Shown piece by piece: positions 53,087-63,022 of a stretch of 64,000 bases of DNA. Source of the DNA: Agathobacter rectalis ATCC 33656 (lineage in GTDB: Bacteria > Bacillota > Clostridia > Lachnospirales > Lachnospiraceae); NCBI RefSeq assembly GCF_000020605.1, contig NC_012781.1, positions 3,385,686-3,449,685 of the forward strand, given 5' to 3'. Each line of letters starts with the position of its first letter. The first letter of the stretch is position 1. The translations under genes were made by a program, and so were the position numbers. Below the pieces are notes generated by a model that did no database searches, was not told the origin of the DNA, and saw only the letters and a program-made list of their open reading frames with translations.

Positions 53087-53325
53087 AAGGAATCCGTCAT
53101 ACATATACATTCCAAACGAGTCTACGCAGTGACTTAGAATATATTTGAAATCACTTCTATACATAGCAGCGCTCGTACACAGATGTACGAGCGAGTCCAT
53201 ACTGAGCCACGATGGCGAAAATGGACGATTGCGTCCTACTGTCTCAACCTATATGTGATTTCTTACATACTCTTGGTTACGGAGTAAAATGAGTGCGGAA
53301 TGTTATATGTATGTCAGATACCGTA
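53087..53325. repeat. Large hairpin element R2
   Basis: Second copy, same architecture as R1. The right outer arm is the most changed (TGTTATATGTATGTCAGATA), so its terminal pairing is weaker. Followed by parS site 3. Confidence 0.8.
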
Positions 53326-53382
53326 CTATTGTCAATAAACAATATTAATCACTATAAATTAAATCATATATTAGAAGAGGAA

Positions 53383-53398
53383 TGTTTCACGTGAAACA
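53383..53398. promoter_or_regulatory. parS site 3
   Basis: TGTTTCACGTGAAACA, preceded by GAGGAA; 57 bp after R2. Confidence 0.95.
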
Positions 53399-53462
53399 CT
53401 ATATTTTATTATTTAATTCTCGAGTATTATACCATAGGATTTTTATAGTACATTCACAGCGT

Positions 53463-53700
53463 AAGGAATCCGGCATACATATACATTCCAAACGAGTCTA
53501 CGCAGTAACTTAGAGTATGTTTGAAATCACTTCTATGCATAGCAACGCTCGTACACGGATGTACGAGCGAGTCCATACTGAGCCACGATGGCGAATATGG
53601 ACGGTTGCGTACTATTGTCTCAACCTATATGTGATTTCTTACATACTCTTAGTTGCGGAGTAAAACGAATGCGGAATGTATATGTATGACGGATTCCGTA
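53463..53700. repeat. Large hairpin element R3
   Basis: Third copy; outer arms AAGGAATCCGGCATACATAT and ATATGTATGACGGATTCCGT pair almost perfectly. The bases after it up to parS site 4 are the same as those between R1 and parS site 2, so hairpin plus parS was duplicated as a unit. Confidence 0.8.
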
Positions 53701-53738
53701 TTACTGTCAATAAACTATATTAAATAATCAAAAAGGAA

Positions 53739-53754
53739 TGTTTCACGTGAAACA
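53739..53754. promoter_or_regulatory. parS site 4, inside a terminator-like hairpin
   Basis: TGTTTCACGTGAAACA within a longer palindrome AAAGGAATG...CATTCCTTT. On the minus strand it is followed by five T and lies 35 nt after the stop of the degU-like gene, so it may also end that transcript. Confidence 0.92.
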
Positions 53755-53788
53755 TTCCTTTAATGTAAAATAAATAATGTAAAATATA

Positions 53789-54433
53789 CTACATAATCTG
53801 AATAATGTTGTTACGGATTGCAAATACCGCAGCCTGTGTACGATCAGTAACCTCAAGCTTCTTGAAAATACTTGAAATATGATTCTTAACAGTTCTCTCA
53901 CTAATCTTCATTTCCTTAGCAATATCTCTGTTAAACTTACCAACAGCCATTTCTTTAAGTACTTCCATCTCTCTCTTAGTAAGAGCATCTATCTTAAGCT
54001 CATCCTCATTTTTCTGAATCATCTTAGAATTAAGAGCCGGAATAAGACTAGGCTGTATATAAGTCTCACCATCAGCAATAGTGAAAATAGCCTTTTTAAG
54101 CTCAGCAGACTCAGAATCCTTCAATACATATCCATTGATTCCGATATCTACAGCCTTCATAAGATATTCAGTCTCATTGTGAACAGTAAGAACAAGTACC
54201 TTTACCTTAGACTTTCTGTCCTTTAATGCTTTTAATACCTCAAGACCATTCATCTTTGGCATATTGATATCCAAAAGTAATACATCAGGTCTAAAAGTCT
54301 TTAATTTATCAAGACAATCCTCACCATTCTCTGCCTCAGCAATAACCTTGATATCACCGTCGAGCTCCAGCAGATTTTTAAGTCCCTCTCTGATCATAGA
54401 ATGATCATCTGTAATCATAATGTTAATAGCCAT
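53789..54433 (-). CDS. NarL/DegU-family response regulator
   Basis: A 214-aa regulator. Receiver domain (about 1-118) with phospho-Asp in VLLLDINMPKMNG (about residue 55) and Lys in LVLTVHNETEYL/KDSES region; LuxR-type HTH at the C-terminus (LTKREMEVLKEMAVGKFNRD, MKISERTVKNHISSIFKKLE). Resembles DegU by order and size. Paired with the DegS-like kinase upstream (3-nt gap). In Bacillus, DegU controls motility and secreted enzymes; the target here is unknown. Confidence 0.92.
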   Translation of the reverse strand: MAINIMITDDHSMIREGLKNLLELDGDIKVIAEAENGEDCLDKLKTFRPDVLLLDINMPKMNGLEVLKALKDRKSKVKVLVLTVHNETEYLMKAVDIGINGYVLKDSESAELKKAIFTIADGETYIQPSLIPALNSKMIQKNEDELKIDALTKREMEVLKEMAVGKFNRDIAKEMKISERTVKNHISSIFKKLEVTDRTQAAVFAIRNNIIQIM

Positions 54434-54436
54434 AAT

Positions 54437-55480
54437 TTAATCCTCCTTATTTACAGGTATAATTACCCTAACTATACAGCCCTCACCAGGTTTTGATGAA
54501 ATAGATATTTTACCGGAAAGAAGATAAATTCTTTCCTTCATCATAGACAATCCAAATCCTGAATTATCTTCTCTTGTAAACTCAGGAATAGCAGATGTGT
54601 CAAAACCATCTCCGTCATCCTTTATCGTCAAAGTAAGTGATTTTGGTTCATACTTTAATGAAACATTAATTTCTTTGGCATGACCATGCTTGATAGAATT
54701 ACTGCAAGCCTCCTGAATGACCCTGAGTAAGGTTAGTGACACAAGACTGTCTACCATATACTCATCACCTGATGTCTTGAAATTGCATCTTATATTATTT
54801 GAATTGCGAAGCTTATCAAGCGCACGCTCAACAGTAATATTAAATCCAATATCATCAAATGACATAGGTCTTAAATTATAAATCATATTTCGAAGCTCAT
54901 TGATAATATCCTTCAGTATCTTTCCCTGAGACGTGAGCTCAAGCCGGCACCTGATAGGGTCAACATCCATAAGTTTAAGACAAAGCTCTGTCTTGTGAGT
55001 GAGTGATGTCAGACTCTGTACAGTAGAATCGTGCAAATCACGAGCGATACGCTGTCTCTCACTCTCAACAGTCTGTAAAATCACCCTCTTAAAAGCATCA
55101 CTATCCTCTTCGTTGATAACATCAGATATGGCCTCTGAAATTTCTACTTCATTAGTTGTCTCATCAGAATTATACACTCTGATAACACTGTTGATTTCAT
55201 CAATCTTGCAATCAACATCAGATATCTGTTTGTGTAAAGACTTTATCTGAGGCTCAATCAGCTTCTGTTCTTCCTTAAGTTCCTTAACTTTACTCTTATT
55301 ATATGAATTGATTTCACGTGGAGTAAAAGCCTCAAAGCTTTCATCGGATTTTCCTTCAAGCATCTGGATAATCTTGATATTTTCTTTAAAATGATTCTCA
55401 GCGGCAGTAAGCTTTTCTATAAGCGCATACTTGCTGTCATAAAATTCATCTCTTGTTTTCTCTAAATATTTTTTAACCAT
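54437..55480 (-). CDS. DegS-like cytosolic sensor histidine kinase
   Basis: A 347-aa kinase without membrane segments. Long N-terminal coiled coil (about 1-100, DegS sensor-like), HisKA_3 phosphoacceptor in RQRIARDLHDSTVQSLTSLT (about 145-165), and an HATPase domain at the C-terminus (EACSNSIKHGHAKEINVSLK; GDGFDT; GFGLSMMKERIYLLSGKI). A GTG two codons earlier (55486) is an alternative start. Forms an operon with the degU-like gene and is divergent from the hydrolase at 55662. Confidence 0.92.
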   Translation of the reverse strand: MVKKYLEKTRDEFYDSKYALIEKLTAAENHFKENIKIIQMLEGKSDESFEAFTPREINSYNKSKVKELKEEQKLIEPQIKSLHKQISDVDCKIDEINSVIRVYNSDETTNEVEISEAISDVINEEDSDAFKRVILQTVESERQRIARDLHDSTVQSLTSLTHKTELCLKLMDVDPIRCRLELTSQGKILKDIINELRNMIYNLRPMSFDDIGFNITVERALDKLRNSNNIRCNFKTSGDEYMVDSLVSLTLLRVIQEACSNSIKHGHAKEINVSLKYEPKSLTLTIKDDGDGFDTSAIPEFTREDNSGFGLSMMKERIYLLSGKISISSKPGEGCIVRVIIPVNKED

Positions 55481-55570
55481 AATCACCGAACTTTTGTTTG
55501 TATAATTAATTTATCTACGATATAATTATATATCATTTTTACTATATTTAAAAGCAATTATAAAAAATAA

Positions 55571-55598
55571 TTGTATAAAACTTCTTTTTTGTTATAAT
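55571..55598 (+). promoter_or_regulatory. Promoter of the alpha/beta-hydrolase gene
   Basis: TTGTAT (55571-55576), 16-bp spacer, TATAAT (55593-55598), about 60 nt before the ATG. Confidence 0.6.
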
Positions 55599-55661
55599 AT
55601 AGTTATAAGAATACAAAATCAATATATCAAATTTTTCAGATAAAAACAAGGAGGTTATAAC

Positions 55662-56612
55662 ATGAAAAAAAGTACAAAAAATCTGCTTTTTCTCACATCT
55701 GCAGTGATTGCCGGAATGCATATATACAACAGAGTTGTAGACTCTAATGCCGAAAGGAAAAATGCACTCAAAGTAGACAATGGCCACTACTACAAATGGA
55801 AAGAAGGAAATATCTTTTATACAAAAACCGGCACCGGTAAGCCAATACTTTTAATACACGACACCGACTCCGGAGCATCCGGTGAAGAATGGGCTAAAGT
55901 AGCTAAAAAGCTTGCAAAGAACAATACCATATACACAATTGATTTACTTGGATGTGGCCGCTCGGACAAGCCTTCCATCCAATATACAAGCTACATGTAT
56001 GTACAGATTATCACAGCCTTTGTAGATGACGTAATCGGAAAGCCTGTTAACGTAGCTGCAACCAATCTTTCAACAGCTCCTGTAATCATGGCAAATGCTC
56101 TGTCAAAGGATTTATTTAATAAAATCATACTTATAAACCCTGTATCATTGCAACAGCTTAAATGCATACCTGACAAGAGCACCAAATTTAAGCAGAACAT
56201 AATTAATCTACCAATCGTAGGTACATTTATATACAATAAGCTTATGAGCCCTATCAAGGTAGATTTACTCTTCAGAAATAAATTTATTTCAAGAAGCCAG
56301 CTCATATCAGATAATATGAAGGATGCATACTATGAGTCCGCACATAAAGGGCAAAGCCGCGGCAAATATCTTTACTCTAGCATTTTATCAAACTACATTA
56401 ATACTAATATCGCGCCCGCTCTCAAGAACCTGGACAAAGATGTATCAATTATAGCTTCAACAGGAATAAAAAATAATATGGATGTTATCAACAATTACCA
56501 TAAGCTAAACAGTAAATGCGACATCATCCATATTGCAAATGCAAAGCTTTATCCTCAGTTAGAGTTACCGGAGAAGACAGCTTCAATTATTAAAAAAATT
56601 GTTACTAACTAA
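55662..56612 (+). CDS. Alpha/beta-hydrolase-fold protein with degenerate active site
   Basis: A 316-aa protein with an N-terminal hydrophobic anchor (LLFLTSAVIAGMHIY, about 8-22). The fold is clear: GKPILLIHDTDSGASGEEWA (oxyanion-loop region, about 65-84) and YTIDLLGCGRSDKP. At the nucleophile elbow, where G-x-S-x-G is expected, it has AATNLSTAP (about 138-146): Ser is kept but both glycines are replaced. The final His region is also unclear. It may be a weak esterase or a non-enzymatic relative. GGAGG precedes the ATG. The only plus-strand gene in the core part of the window. Confidence 0.85.
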   Translation: MKKSTKNLLFLTSAVIAGMHIYNRVVDSNAERKNALKVDNGHYYKWKEGNIFYTKTGTGKPILLIHDTDSGASGEEWAKVAKKLAKNNTIYTIDLLGCGRSDKPSIQYTSYMYVQIITAFVDDVIGKPVNVAATNLSTAPVIMANALSKDLFNKIILINPVSLQQLKCIPDKSTKFKQNIINLPIVGTFIYNKLMSPIKVDLLFRNKFISRSQLISDNMKDAYYESAHKGQSRGKYLYSSILSNYINTNIAPALKNLDKDVSIIASTGIKNNMDVINNYHKLNSKCDIIHIANAKLYPQLELPEKTASIIKKIVTN

Positions 56613-56676
56613 TTCTATACTTTAATCTAAAATAAGGCACCGCCTATAACTATTCTTCAACAATTATAACGGTTTT

Positions 56677-57390
56677 TTACAATGGTTTCTTTGAAGGCAG
56701 TCCGGCTTTTCTCGGATACTTGTTGCTCGTATTCATAACCTTATCAATTATGACAAAAGAGCGATGATTATCCGAGTAGCCAAACTGCTCTATTTTATTC
56801 AGCTTTCCTCCCAACAGATAAATGGCCGACTTTGCATCTGCCACCTCGCTCTCGCACTCACCTGATTTATATGACACAAAGCAGCCTCCCATTTTCACAA
56901 ACGGCAGACAGTATTCTGAAAGAGTAGATAGATTTGCAACTGCTCTCGATACACAAATATCATAAGCTGCCCTGTGTTCCTTATCTCTGGCAAAATCCTC
57001 TGCCCTGCCATGGACTGCTTCAATATCCTTAAGCTCAAGCGCTTCAATAACTTCATTTAAAAATCCAACTCTCTTATTAAGTGAATCTAATAAAGTAATC
57101 TTAAGCTGAGGAAAAGCTATCTTAAGAGGAATACCGGGAAAACCAGCTCCGGTTCCGACATCAATGATGTTTTTTTCCGCGTTTAAATCTAATGTGTGGC
57201 ATAAAAACAAGCTATCAAGGAAGTGTTTCTCTATTACCTCGTCGAAATCTGTGATGGCAGTAAGGTTCATAACCTTGTTTTTTTCGATAAGCATGTCATA
57301 ATATAGCTCAAATTGCTCTAATTGTGAATTATTTAATGTACATTTAATTTTTGATAATTCATCAGTGAAGTGTGTGAAATCATATTTCAT
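56677..57390 (-). CDS. rsmG: 16S rRNA (guanine-N7) methyltransferase RsmG
   Basis: A 237-aa SAM-dependent methyltransferase that modifies G527 of 16S rRNA (E. coli numbering). SAM-binding motif IDVGTGAGFPGIPLKIAFPQ (about 74-93), KRVGFLNEV and CVSRAVANL are family signatures. It follows mnmG by 16 nt, the standard gidA-gidB order near the origin. Confidence 0.96.
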   Translation of the reverse strand: MKYDFTHFTDELSKIKCTLNNSQLEQFELYYDMLIEKNKVMNLTAITDFDEVIEKHFLDSLFLCHTLDLNAEKNIIDVGTGAGFPGIPLKIAFPQLKITLLDSLNKRVGFLNEVIEALELKDIEAVHGRAEDFARDKEHRAAYDICVSRAVANLSTLSEYCLPFVKMGGCFVSYKSGECESEVADAKSAIYLLGGKLNKIEQFGYSDNHRSFVIIDKVMNTSNKYPRKAGLPSKKPL

Positions 57391-57406
57391 ATTTTATTCT
57401 CCATTA

Positions 57407-59347
57407 TTATTGTTCAACGCTTGTATTATCTGGGTTTAATCTAGAAAATAAATCAGGATTTGAGTATTTTAATTGTTCCAGAAATACCAGTAAAACCGAT
57501 ATATCAGCCGGTGTGACACCTGAAATTCTGGATGCCTGACCTATACTAAGCGGCTGAAATTCATTCAGCTTCTGCTGTGCTTCAATTCTCAGACCCGAAA
57601 TAGTATTATAATCAAAATCAGTAGGTAACAGTTTTTTCTCAAGCTTCTTAAAATGAGAGACCTGCTTGATCTGTCTTGAAATATACCCTGCGTACTTAAT
57701 AAGAATATTAATCTGTTCTCTTGTGTCATCCGATAACTTAGGTCTGTCGGGATCTATCGGAGCAAGCTTGTCATAATCCAGCTCAGGTCTTCTGATAAGC
57801 TCCTCAAGTGTGGTTCCGTTGCTTAGCTCTATACTGTTGTATTTCTTCAAAATCTCCTGTACATCAGCCCTTGCACCGATATTTACATGCGACACTCTCT
57901 CTATTTCTTTGTCAATAAGCTCTTTCTTTTTACATACATAGTCATATCTTTCCTTTGAAATCAGGCCAACCTCGTATCCCTTCTCGGTGAGGCGCAAATC
58001 TGCATTGTCCTGTCTTAAAAGGAGACGATATTCCGCTCTTGAAGTCATCATGCGGTAAGGTTCTCTATTTTTCTTAGTGACCAGATCATCTATCAACACA
58101 CCTATGTACGCTTCTGACCTGTCAAGTATCAATGGCTTTTTGCCAAGTATCTTCATTGCTGCATTAATGCCGGCGATAAGTCCCTGACAGGCTGCCTCCT
58201 CATATCCGGACGAACCGTTGAACTGTCCACCACTGAACAGACCATGTATTTTCTTAAACTCGAGCGATGCATATAGCTGGTTTGCATTGATACAGTCGTA
58301 CTCTATGGCATAAGCGTCTCTTACTATCTTCACATTTTCAAGTCCCGGAAGGGTGCGGTACATCTCATACTGCACATCCTCAGGCATAGAAGATGACATT
58401 CCTCCGACATACATCTCGTTTGTATTAAGTCCCTCCGGCTCAATAAATATCTGATGTCTTTCCTTTTCAGCAAACTTAACCACCTTATCCTCTATTGAAG
58501 GACAATACCTAGGACCTGTTCCCTCTATGATACCTGCATAAATCGGCGAACGGTCTAGATTGTTTCTGATAATCTCATGGGTCTTACTATTCGTATATGT
58601 AAGCCAGCATGAAACCTGATCAATCTGCACACTTTCAGGATCAGTTGTAAATGAAAACGGCACTACCCTATCGTCACCGAACTGCTCCTCCATCTTGGAA
58701 AAATCAAGACTTCTCTTATCTACACGCGCTGGAGTTCCTGTTTTGAATCTGCGCATCTCAATTCCATGATCTATGAGCGACTGAGTCAAATGGTTGGCTG
58801 CCAAAAGTCCATTCGGACCTGTATGAGTGATCATCTCGCCGGTTAAGCACCTGGCTCTTAAATATGTACCGGTACACAGCACAATCGCCTTACAATGATA
58901 TAAAGCTCCCGAAGTAGTTTTTGCACCGACTATATTATTATTCTCATCGGTAACAATCTCAGAAACCTCACCCTGTCTTATGGTCAGATGGTCGGTATTT
59001 TGAAGGGTTTTTCTCATTTCCATACTATATTCCGCTTTATCTGCCTGCGCGCGGAGAGAATGAACAGCAGGCCCCTTCGATTTATTTAGCATCTTTGACT
59101 GGATAAAGGTCTTGTCAATGTTTTTTCCCATCTCGCCGCCAAGTGCATCAATCTCCCTGACGAGATGCCCCTTCGAGCTTCCACCGATATTCGGATTACA
59201 CGGCATGAGCGCTATACTGTCCACGCTTACCGTGAAAACAATAGTCTCAAGTCCAAGCCTGGCACACGCAAGTGCTGCCTCACATCCCGCATGTCCTGCA
59301 CCAACTACAACAACATCATAATTTTCTTCAACAAACTTACTGCACAT
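57407..59347 (-). CDS. mnmG: tRNA-modification FAD enzyme MnmG (GidA)
   Basis: A 646-aa FAD-dependent enzyme acting with MnmE to make cmnm5U/nm5U at U34 of tRNAs. Rossmann motif [20 protein letters not shown] (about 10-29), the GidA signature ([20 protein letters not shown], about 48-67) and a C-terminal helical MnmE-binding domain. Six bases downstream of mnmE, so in the same operon. Confidence 0.97.
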   Translation of the reverse strand: MCSKFVEENYDVVVVGAGHAGCEAALACARLGLETIVFTVSVDSIALMPCNPNIGGSSKGHLVREIDALGGEMGKNIDKTFIQSKMLNKSKGPAVHSLRAQADKAEYSMEMRKTLQNTDHLTIRQGEVSEIVTDENNNIVGAKTTSGALYHCKAIVLCTGTYLRARCLTGEMITHTGPNGLLAANHLTQSLIDHGIEMRRFKTGTPARVDKRSLDFSKMEEQFGDDRVVPFSFTTDPESVQIDQVSCWLTYTNSKTHEIIRNNLDRSPIYAGIIEGTGPRYCPSIEDKVVKFAEKERHQIFIEPEGLNTNEMYVGGMSSSMPEDVQYEMYRTLPGLENVKIVRDAYAIEYDCINANQLYASLEFKKIHGLFSGGQFNGSSGYEEAACQGLIAGINAAMKILGKKPLILDRSEAYIGVLIDDLVTKKNREPYRMMTSRAEYRLLLRQDNADLRLTEKGYEVGLISKERYDYVCKKKELIDKEIERVSHVNIGARADVQEILKKYNSIELSNGTTLEELIRRPELDYDKLAPIDPDRPKLSDDTREQINILIKYAGYISRQIKQVSHFKKLEKKLLPTDFDYNTISGLRIEAQQKLNEFQPLSIGQASRISGVTPADISVLLVFLEQLKYSNPDLFSRLNPDNTSVEQ

Positions 59348-59353
59348 AACTGC

Positions 59354-60730
59354 CTACTTTCCCATACAAAATTTACTGAATATCTCATCCATCAGATCAT
59401 CCTCAACCGATTCTCCTATTATGAGTCCAAGCGACTCATACGCACTCATCAAATCAATCGAATAAAAATCCTCCGGCATATCATCATCAATACTGTTCAT
59501 AACAAGCTTAAGACTTTCCTTAGCATCTGACAATAGTTTTTTATGCCTGATATTTGTGATATAAATCTCATCATTGAATGAGACCTCTCCATCAAAAAAC
59601 ATTTCCTTTATTGTATCAGAAAGCTCATCTATTCCCGAGCTTTCCTTTGCAGAAACCGAAATAACCGTTTTATCCACAAGCTTTTTTATATCATCTGCCG
59701 ACACCTTTGAAGCCAGATCCGACTTATTTAGTAAAATGACAGCCTTTTTATCCTTAATAAAATTGATAATATCATAATCATTATCATCAAGTGCCACTGA
59801 CGAATCAACCACATATATGATTAAATCAGCTCCATTGGCATGCTCCATTGCCTTTTTCACACCAATTTTTTCAACAACATCCTCAGTGCTTCTAATACCT
59901 GCAGTATCAACGAGATTTAAGGTTATTCCACCAATATTAATCTGCTCCTCAAGCACATCTCTCGTGGTTCCGGCTATATCCGTGACAATTGCCCTGTCAG
60001 TTCCGACAAGCACATTTAAAAGAGATGACTTTCCGGCATTTGGCTTTCCAATGATGACTGTATTTATTCCTTCCTTCAGAATCCTGCCATTATCTGAGGT
60101 TTTTAACAGACCATCTATCTCCATATACTCGTTATCCACAATTGCACGTAGTTTTTGTGGATAACCATCCAGGGAAATGTGTTCAGGGTCGTCAAGTGCC
60201 GACTCAATAAAAGCAATCTCATGCAAAAGCTGCTCTCTTATCTGCCTGATGCTTCCGAGCACGGCTCCGCCTAGCTGGCTTAAAGAGCTTTTGAGCGCAA
60301 AATCATTTTTTGAATTTATTACATCTATAACAGATTCTGCCTGGGATAAATCAATCCTGCCGTTTAAAAATGCCCTTTTAGTAAACTCTCCGGGCTCTGC
60401 CGGTCTTGCTCCGTTTTTGATTACCGCTTCAAGCACTCTCTTCATAACATACACACCACCGTGGCAGTCTATCTCCACAGTGTCCTCCCTGGTGTATGTA
60501 TTTGGAGCCTTCATCAAAAGCACCATAACCTCATCTATTTTCTCATCGCCGTCATATATAAAACCATAATGAATGGTATGTGACTGACAGGCGCTTATTT
60601 TCTTTTTATTATTCTTGCTTTTATAAATCCTATCTATTACCGAAAGTGCATCATCTCCGCTTATCCTGATAATTCCGATTCCTGACGGAGACATAGCTGT
60701 GGCAATAGCCGCTATTGTATCATTTTGCAT
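59354..60730 (-). CDS. mnmE: tRNA-modification GTPase MnmE (TrmE)
   Basis: A 458-aa GTPase. N-terminal folate-binding domain (about 1-118; MQNDTIAAIATAMSPSGIGI), helical domain, G domain (about 218-380; P-loop GKPNAGKSSLLN, DIAGTTRD, NKSD), and the C-terminal catalytic cysteine in FSKFCMGK. The ATG at 60730 has GAGGAA upstream and matches the family start; the frame extends to 60769 without support. Confidence 0.97.
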   Translation of the reverse strand: MQNDTIAAIATAMSPSGIGIIRISGDDALSVIDRIYKSKNNKKKISACQSHTIHYGFIYDGDEKIDEVMVLLMKAPNTYTREDTVEIDCHGGVYVMKRVLEAVIKNGARPAEPGEFTKRAFLNGRIDLSQAESVIDVINSKNDFALKSSLSQLGGAVLGSIRQIREQLLHEIAFIESALDDPEHISLDGYPQKLRAIVDNEYMEIDGLLKTSDNGRILKEGINTVIIGKPNAGKSSLLNVLVGTDRAIVTDIAGTTRDVLEEQINIGGITLNLVDTAGIRSTEDVVEKIGVKKAMEHANGADLIIYVVDSSVALDDNDYDIINFIKDKKAVILLNKSDLASKVSADDIKKLVDKTVISVSAKESSGIDELSDTIKEMFFDGEVSFNDEIYITNIRHKKLLSDAKESLKLVMNSIDDDMPEDFYSIDLMSAYESLGLIIGESVEDDLMDEIFSKFCMGK

Positions 60731-60813
60731 ATGAAATTCCTCAAAAATTCTAAGATAATATATATTCAAAAAGGATACCTGAAACCAGATACCCTTTTAA
60801 TGATTTATATCTA

Positions 60814-61440
60814 TTATTTCTTAAGTGTCACAACAACGTGTCTGTAAGGCTCATCACCCTCGCTGTGTGTTTCAACAAATCTATCATTCTGAAGTGCAGA
60901 ATGAATCACTCTTCTCTCAAAAGGATTCATCGGCTCAAGAGAAACAGGTCTCTTTGTACGCTTAACCTTGAATGAAATATTCTTGGCAAGATTCTCAAGT
61001 GTCTCTCTTCTTCTCTTTCTGTAATCCTCAGTATCAATCTTTACTCTGTAGTAATTCTCAGACTGCTTATTGATAGCAAGATTTGTAAGGTACTGGAGTG
61101 AATCGAGAGTCTGACCTCTCTTGCCGATTAAAACGCCCATCTCAGGACCGTTAAGCTCAACATCAACATTTCTGTTGTCCTCATCCACTTTGATATCAAT
61201 AGTAACCTCAAGCTTCATTGCCTTAAACACACTGTCAAGGAATTCGCGAATCTCATCCTCAACACTTGCCTCGGCCTTTTTAACCTTGATGACAGCATCA
61301 CGGCTGCCAATTCCAAGAAAACCATTGCTTCCCTTATCAATTACCTCATACTCGAGCTTATCGCTTGTTGTTCCAAGTTTAATAGATGCCTCTGTCAAAG
61401 CATCGTCAATTGTTTTTGCAGATACTTCAATGTATTCCAC
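60814..61440 (-). CDS. khpB: RNA-binding protein KhpB (Jag)
   Basis: A 208-aa protein with Jag_N (about 1-50; EYIEVSAKTIDDALTEASIK), KH (about 70-145; GKRGQTLDSLQYLTNLAIN) and R3H (about 150-208; RRVIHSALQNDRFVETHSEG) domains. Global RNA binder with KhpA, connected to cell elongation and division in Firmicutes. Start codon is GTG at 61440, after GGGGGAG. Follows yidC by 12 nt. Confidence 0.95.
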   Translation of the reverse strand: MEYIEVSAKTIDDALTEASIKLGTTSDKLEYEVIDKGSNGFLGIGSRDAVIKVKKAEASVEDEIREFLDSVFKAMKLEVTIDIKVDEDNRNVDVELNGPEMGVLIGKRGQTLDSLQYLTNLAINKQSENYYRVKIDTEDYRKRRRETLENLAKNISFKVKRTKRPVSLEPMNPFERRVIHSALQNDRFVETHSEGDEPYRHVVVTLKK

Positions 61441-61452
61441 TATTTTCTCCCC

Positions 61453-62769
61453 CTATTTGCGTGAATTGCGTTCATTAAACTCTTTAACCATATTAGCCTT
61501 TGAAGCAAGTGAGCCTGCCTTTGCATTAGCCTTGTACTCAGCGGCCTTTGCAAGCTTCTCCTCTGTGCCTGCTGATACAGATACGTTTGCCTTATTGTCA
61601 ATTGACTTTGTCTTAATCTGAGCTGCCTTCTTTATATAATCCTCAGACAGTCCCATTTTTTCTCTCTTCTTCTTTGCCTTTTCCTCGTTCTTTGCCATAA
61701 CAGCCTCAAGATCAAGATTCTCTATATGTCTGTTGACGAAGAACTGCTGGATACCTCTTACAAGTGCAGAGCAGATCCAGTAAATACCAAGACCTACAGG
61801 AACTGTAAAGCAGATAACAAATGACATAAGTGGCATCATAAGATTCATCATCTTCATCTGGCTTGCCATCTGATCATTGCCATTTGTAGCCTGTGGCATA
61901 AGCTTGATATTGATCATCTGTGTCAGATATGACAGTACAGGAATAAGCAGTGCAAGTATTACAAAAAGTAACCACTTATCAGGCTTGTCCGTAAAGTTGC
62001 TCTTTATGATATACCAAGGTGTATCTGAGATATTCAGTCCCAAAAAGTAGTTGAAATGAAGTAACGCATCGTGCGTCTTCTCAACTGCGCTCTGGATACC
62101 ATCAAAAAACTTACCGTCCATAAGAGCATCCCAGCCCTTTGAAGGAAGCTTATAAAGGATATCAATGATAAAATTGTTTAAAGTATCACCACTTGCATCA
62201 GCAAGCTTTGAAGCCGCATTTGAAGCGTTAAGACCGCTTGATGTAACAACATTATACTTCTCCATCAATTGTACAAGTTTATCTGAATAATTATCTACAC
62301 CTTTAATTTGATCAACAAGCCCTGTAAAAGAGCCCTTAACTCCGCTCAGATAAGCAGGAATATTGTAGAACACACGGTACAGTGCAAACAGAATAGGCAT
62401 CTGTATAAGCATCTGCACACAGCTTCCCATCGGAGAAATACCGTACTTCTGATACAAAAGCTGTGTTTCCTCCTGCATGGCCATCATTGAAGCCTGATCC
62501 TTTTTATTTTTATATTTAGCCTGGATAGCCTGCATCTCAGGCTGCATTTTCTGTGATAGCTTAGAAAACTTCTGCTGCTTAATAGTCAGTGGCAACAGAC
62601 ACATGTAGATTATAATCGTAATAATTACAATACTTAGTACAACGCTCTCAACTCTTCCACCTGTAATATTAGATATACCACTGTATATCCAATCCATCAG
62701 GATACCGAGAAGCTTGGCAATTGGTCCAAGAATAGAGCCTGGATATGCGGTTAATAAAATGTCCGACAT
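61453..62769 (-). CDS. yidC: Membrane protein insertase YidC
   Basis: A 438-aa YidC/Oxa1 insertase of the Gram-positive type. Hydrophobic segments near 10-30, 45-70 (SVVLSIVIITIIIYMCLLPL), 130-150, 250-275 and 310-345. Longer than many Firmicute SpoIIIJ proteins because of an insertion of about 110 residues between the second and third segments and a charged C-terminal tail. No lipobox. Start ATG at 62769 with GGAGG upstream. Confidence 0.95.
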   Translation of the reverse strand: MSDILLTAYPGSILGPIAKLLGILMDWIYSGISNITGGRVESVVLSIVIITIIIYMCLLPLTIKQQKFSKLSQKMQPEMQAIQAKYKNKKDQASMMAMQEETQLLYQKYGISPMGSCVQMLIQMPILFALYRVFYNIPAYLSGVKGSFTGLVDQIKGVDNYSDKLVQLMEKYNVVTSSGLNASNAASKLADASGDTLNNFIIDILYKLPSKGWDALMDGKFFDGIQSAVEKTHDALLHFNYFLGLNISDTPWYIIKSNFTDKPDKWLLFVILALLIPVLSYLTQMINIKLMPQATNGNDQMASQMKMMNLMMPLMSFVICFTVPVGLGIYWICSALVRGIQQFFVNRHIENLDLEAVMAKNEEKAKKKREKMGLSEDYIKKAAQIKTKSIDNKANVSVSAGTEEKLAKAAEYKANAKAGSLASKANMVKEFNERNSRK

Positions 62770-62786
62770 AAAAACCTCCATTGCTG

Positions 62787-62996
62787 CTATGGAACCGGAT
62801 CATACCCACCCTTTGAAAAAGGATTACATCTCAATATCCTCCATGCCGCAAGCAGACCCCCCTTTATGGCACCGTACTTTTGCACAGCCTGCAAACCATA
62901 CTCCGAACAGGTCGGACAATATGGGCATTTCGTTGATTTCATCGGGGAAATATACTTCCTATAAAATTTAATCAAAAATATTAAGATACTTTTCAA
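62787..62996 (-). CDS. yidD: Membrane protein insertion efficiency factor YidD
   Basis: A 69-aa protein with the YidD signatures: [40 protein letters not shown] and [17 protein letters not shown] at the C-terminus. Helps YidC/Sec insertion at the membrane surface. The start is a non-ATG codon: TTG at 62996 gives the usual family length; another TTG at 63026, overlapping the rnpA stop, would add ten residues. Confidence 0.92.
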   Translation of the reverse strand: MKSILIFLIKFYRKYISPMKSTKCPYCPTCSEYGLQAVQKYGAIKGGLLAAWRILRCNPFSKGGYDPVP

Positions 62997-63022
62997 AACG
63001 ATTCCATCTTCTTTTTCATTAT

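Noticed and set aside
52086..53788. CRISPR array, because of repeated units with palindromes
   Set aside because: Units are about 240-340 bp, only three copies, with no short spacers and no cas genes; parS and hairpin repeats explain it.
61121..61621. 166-codon plus frame over the khpB-yidC junction
   Set aside because: Antisense shadow of two conserved genes with Ser/Leu-rich composition and no ribosome-binding site.
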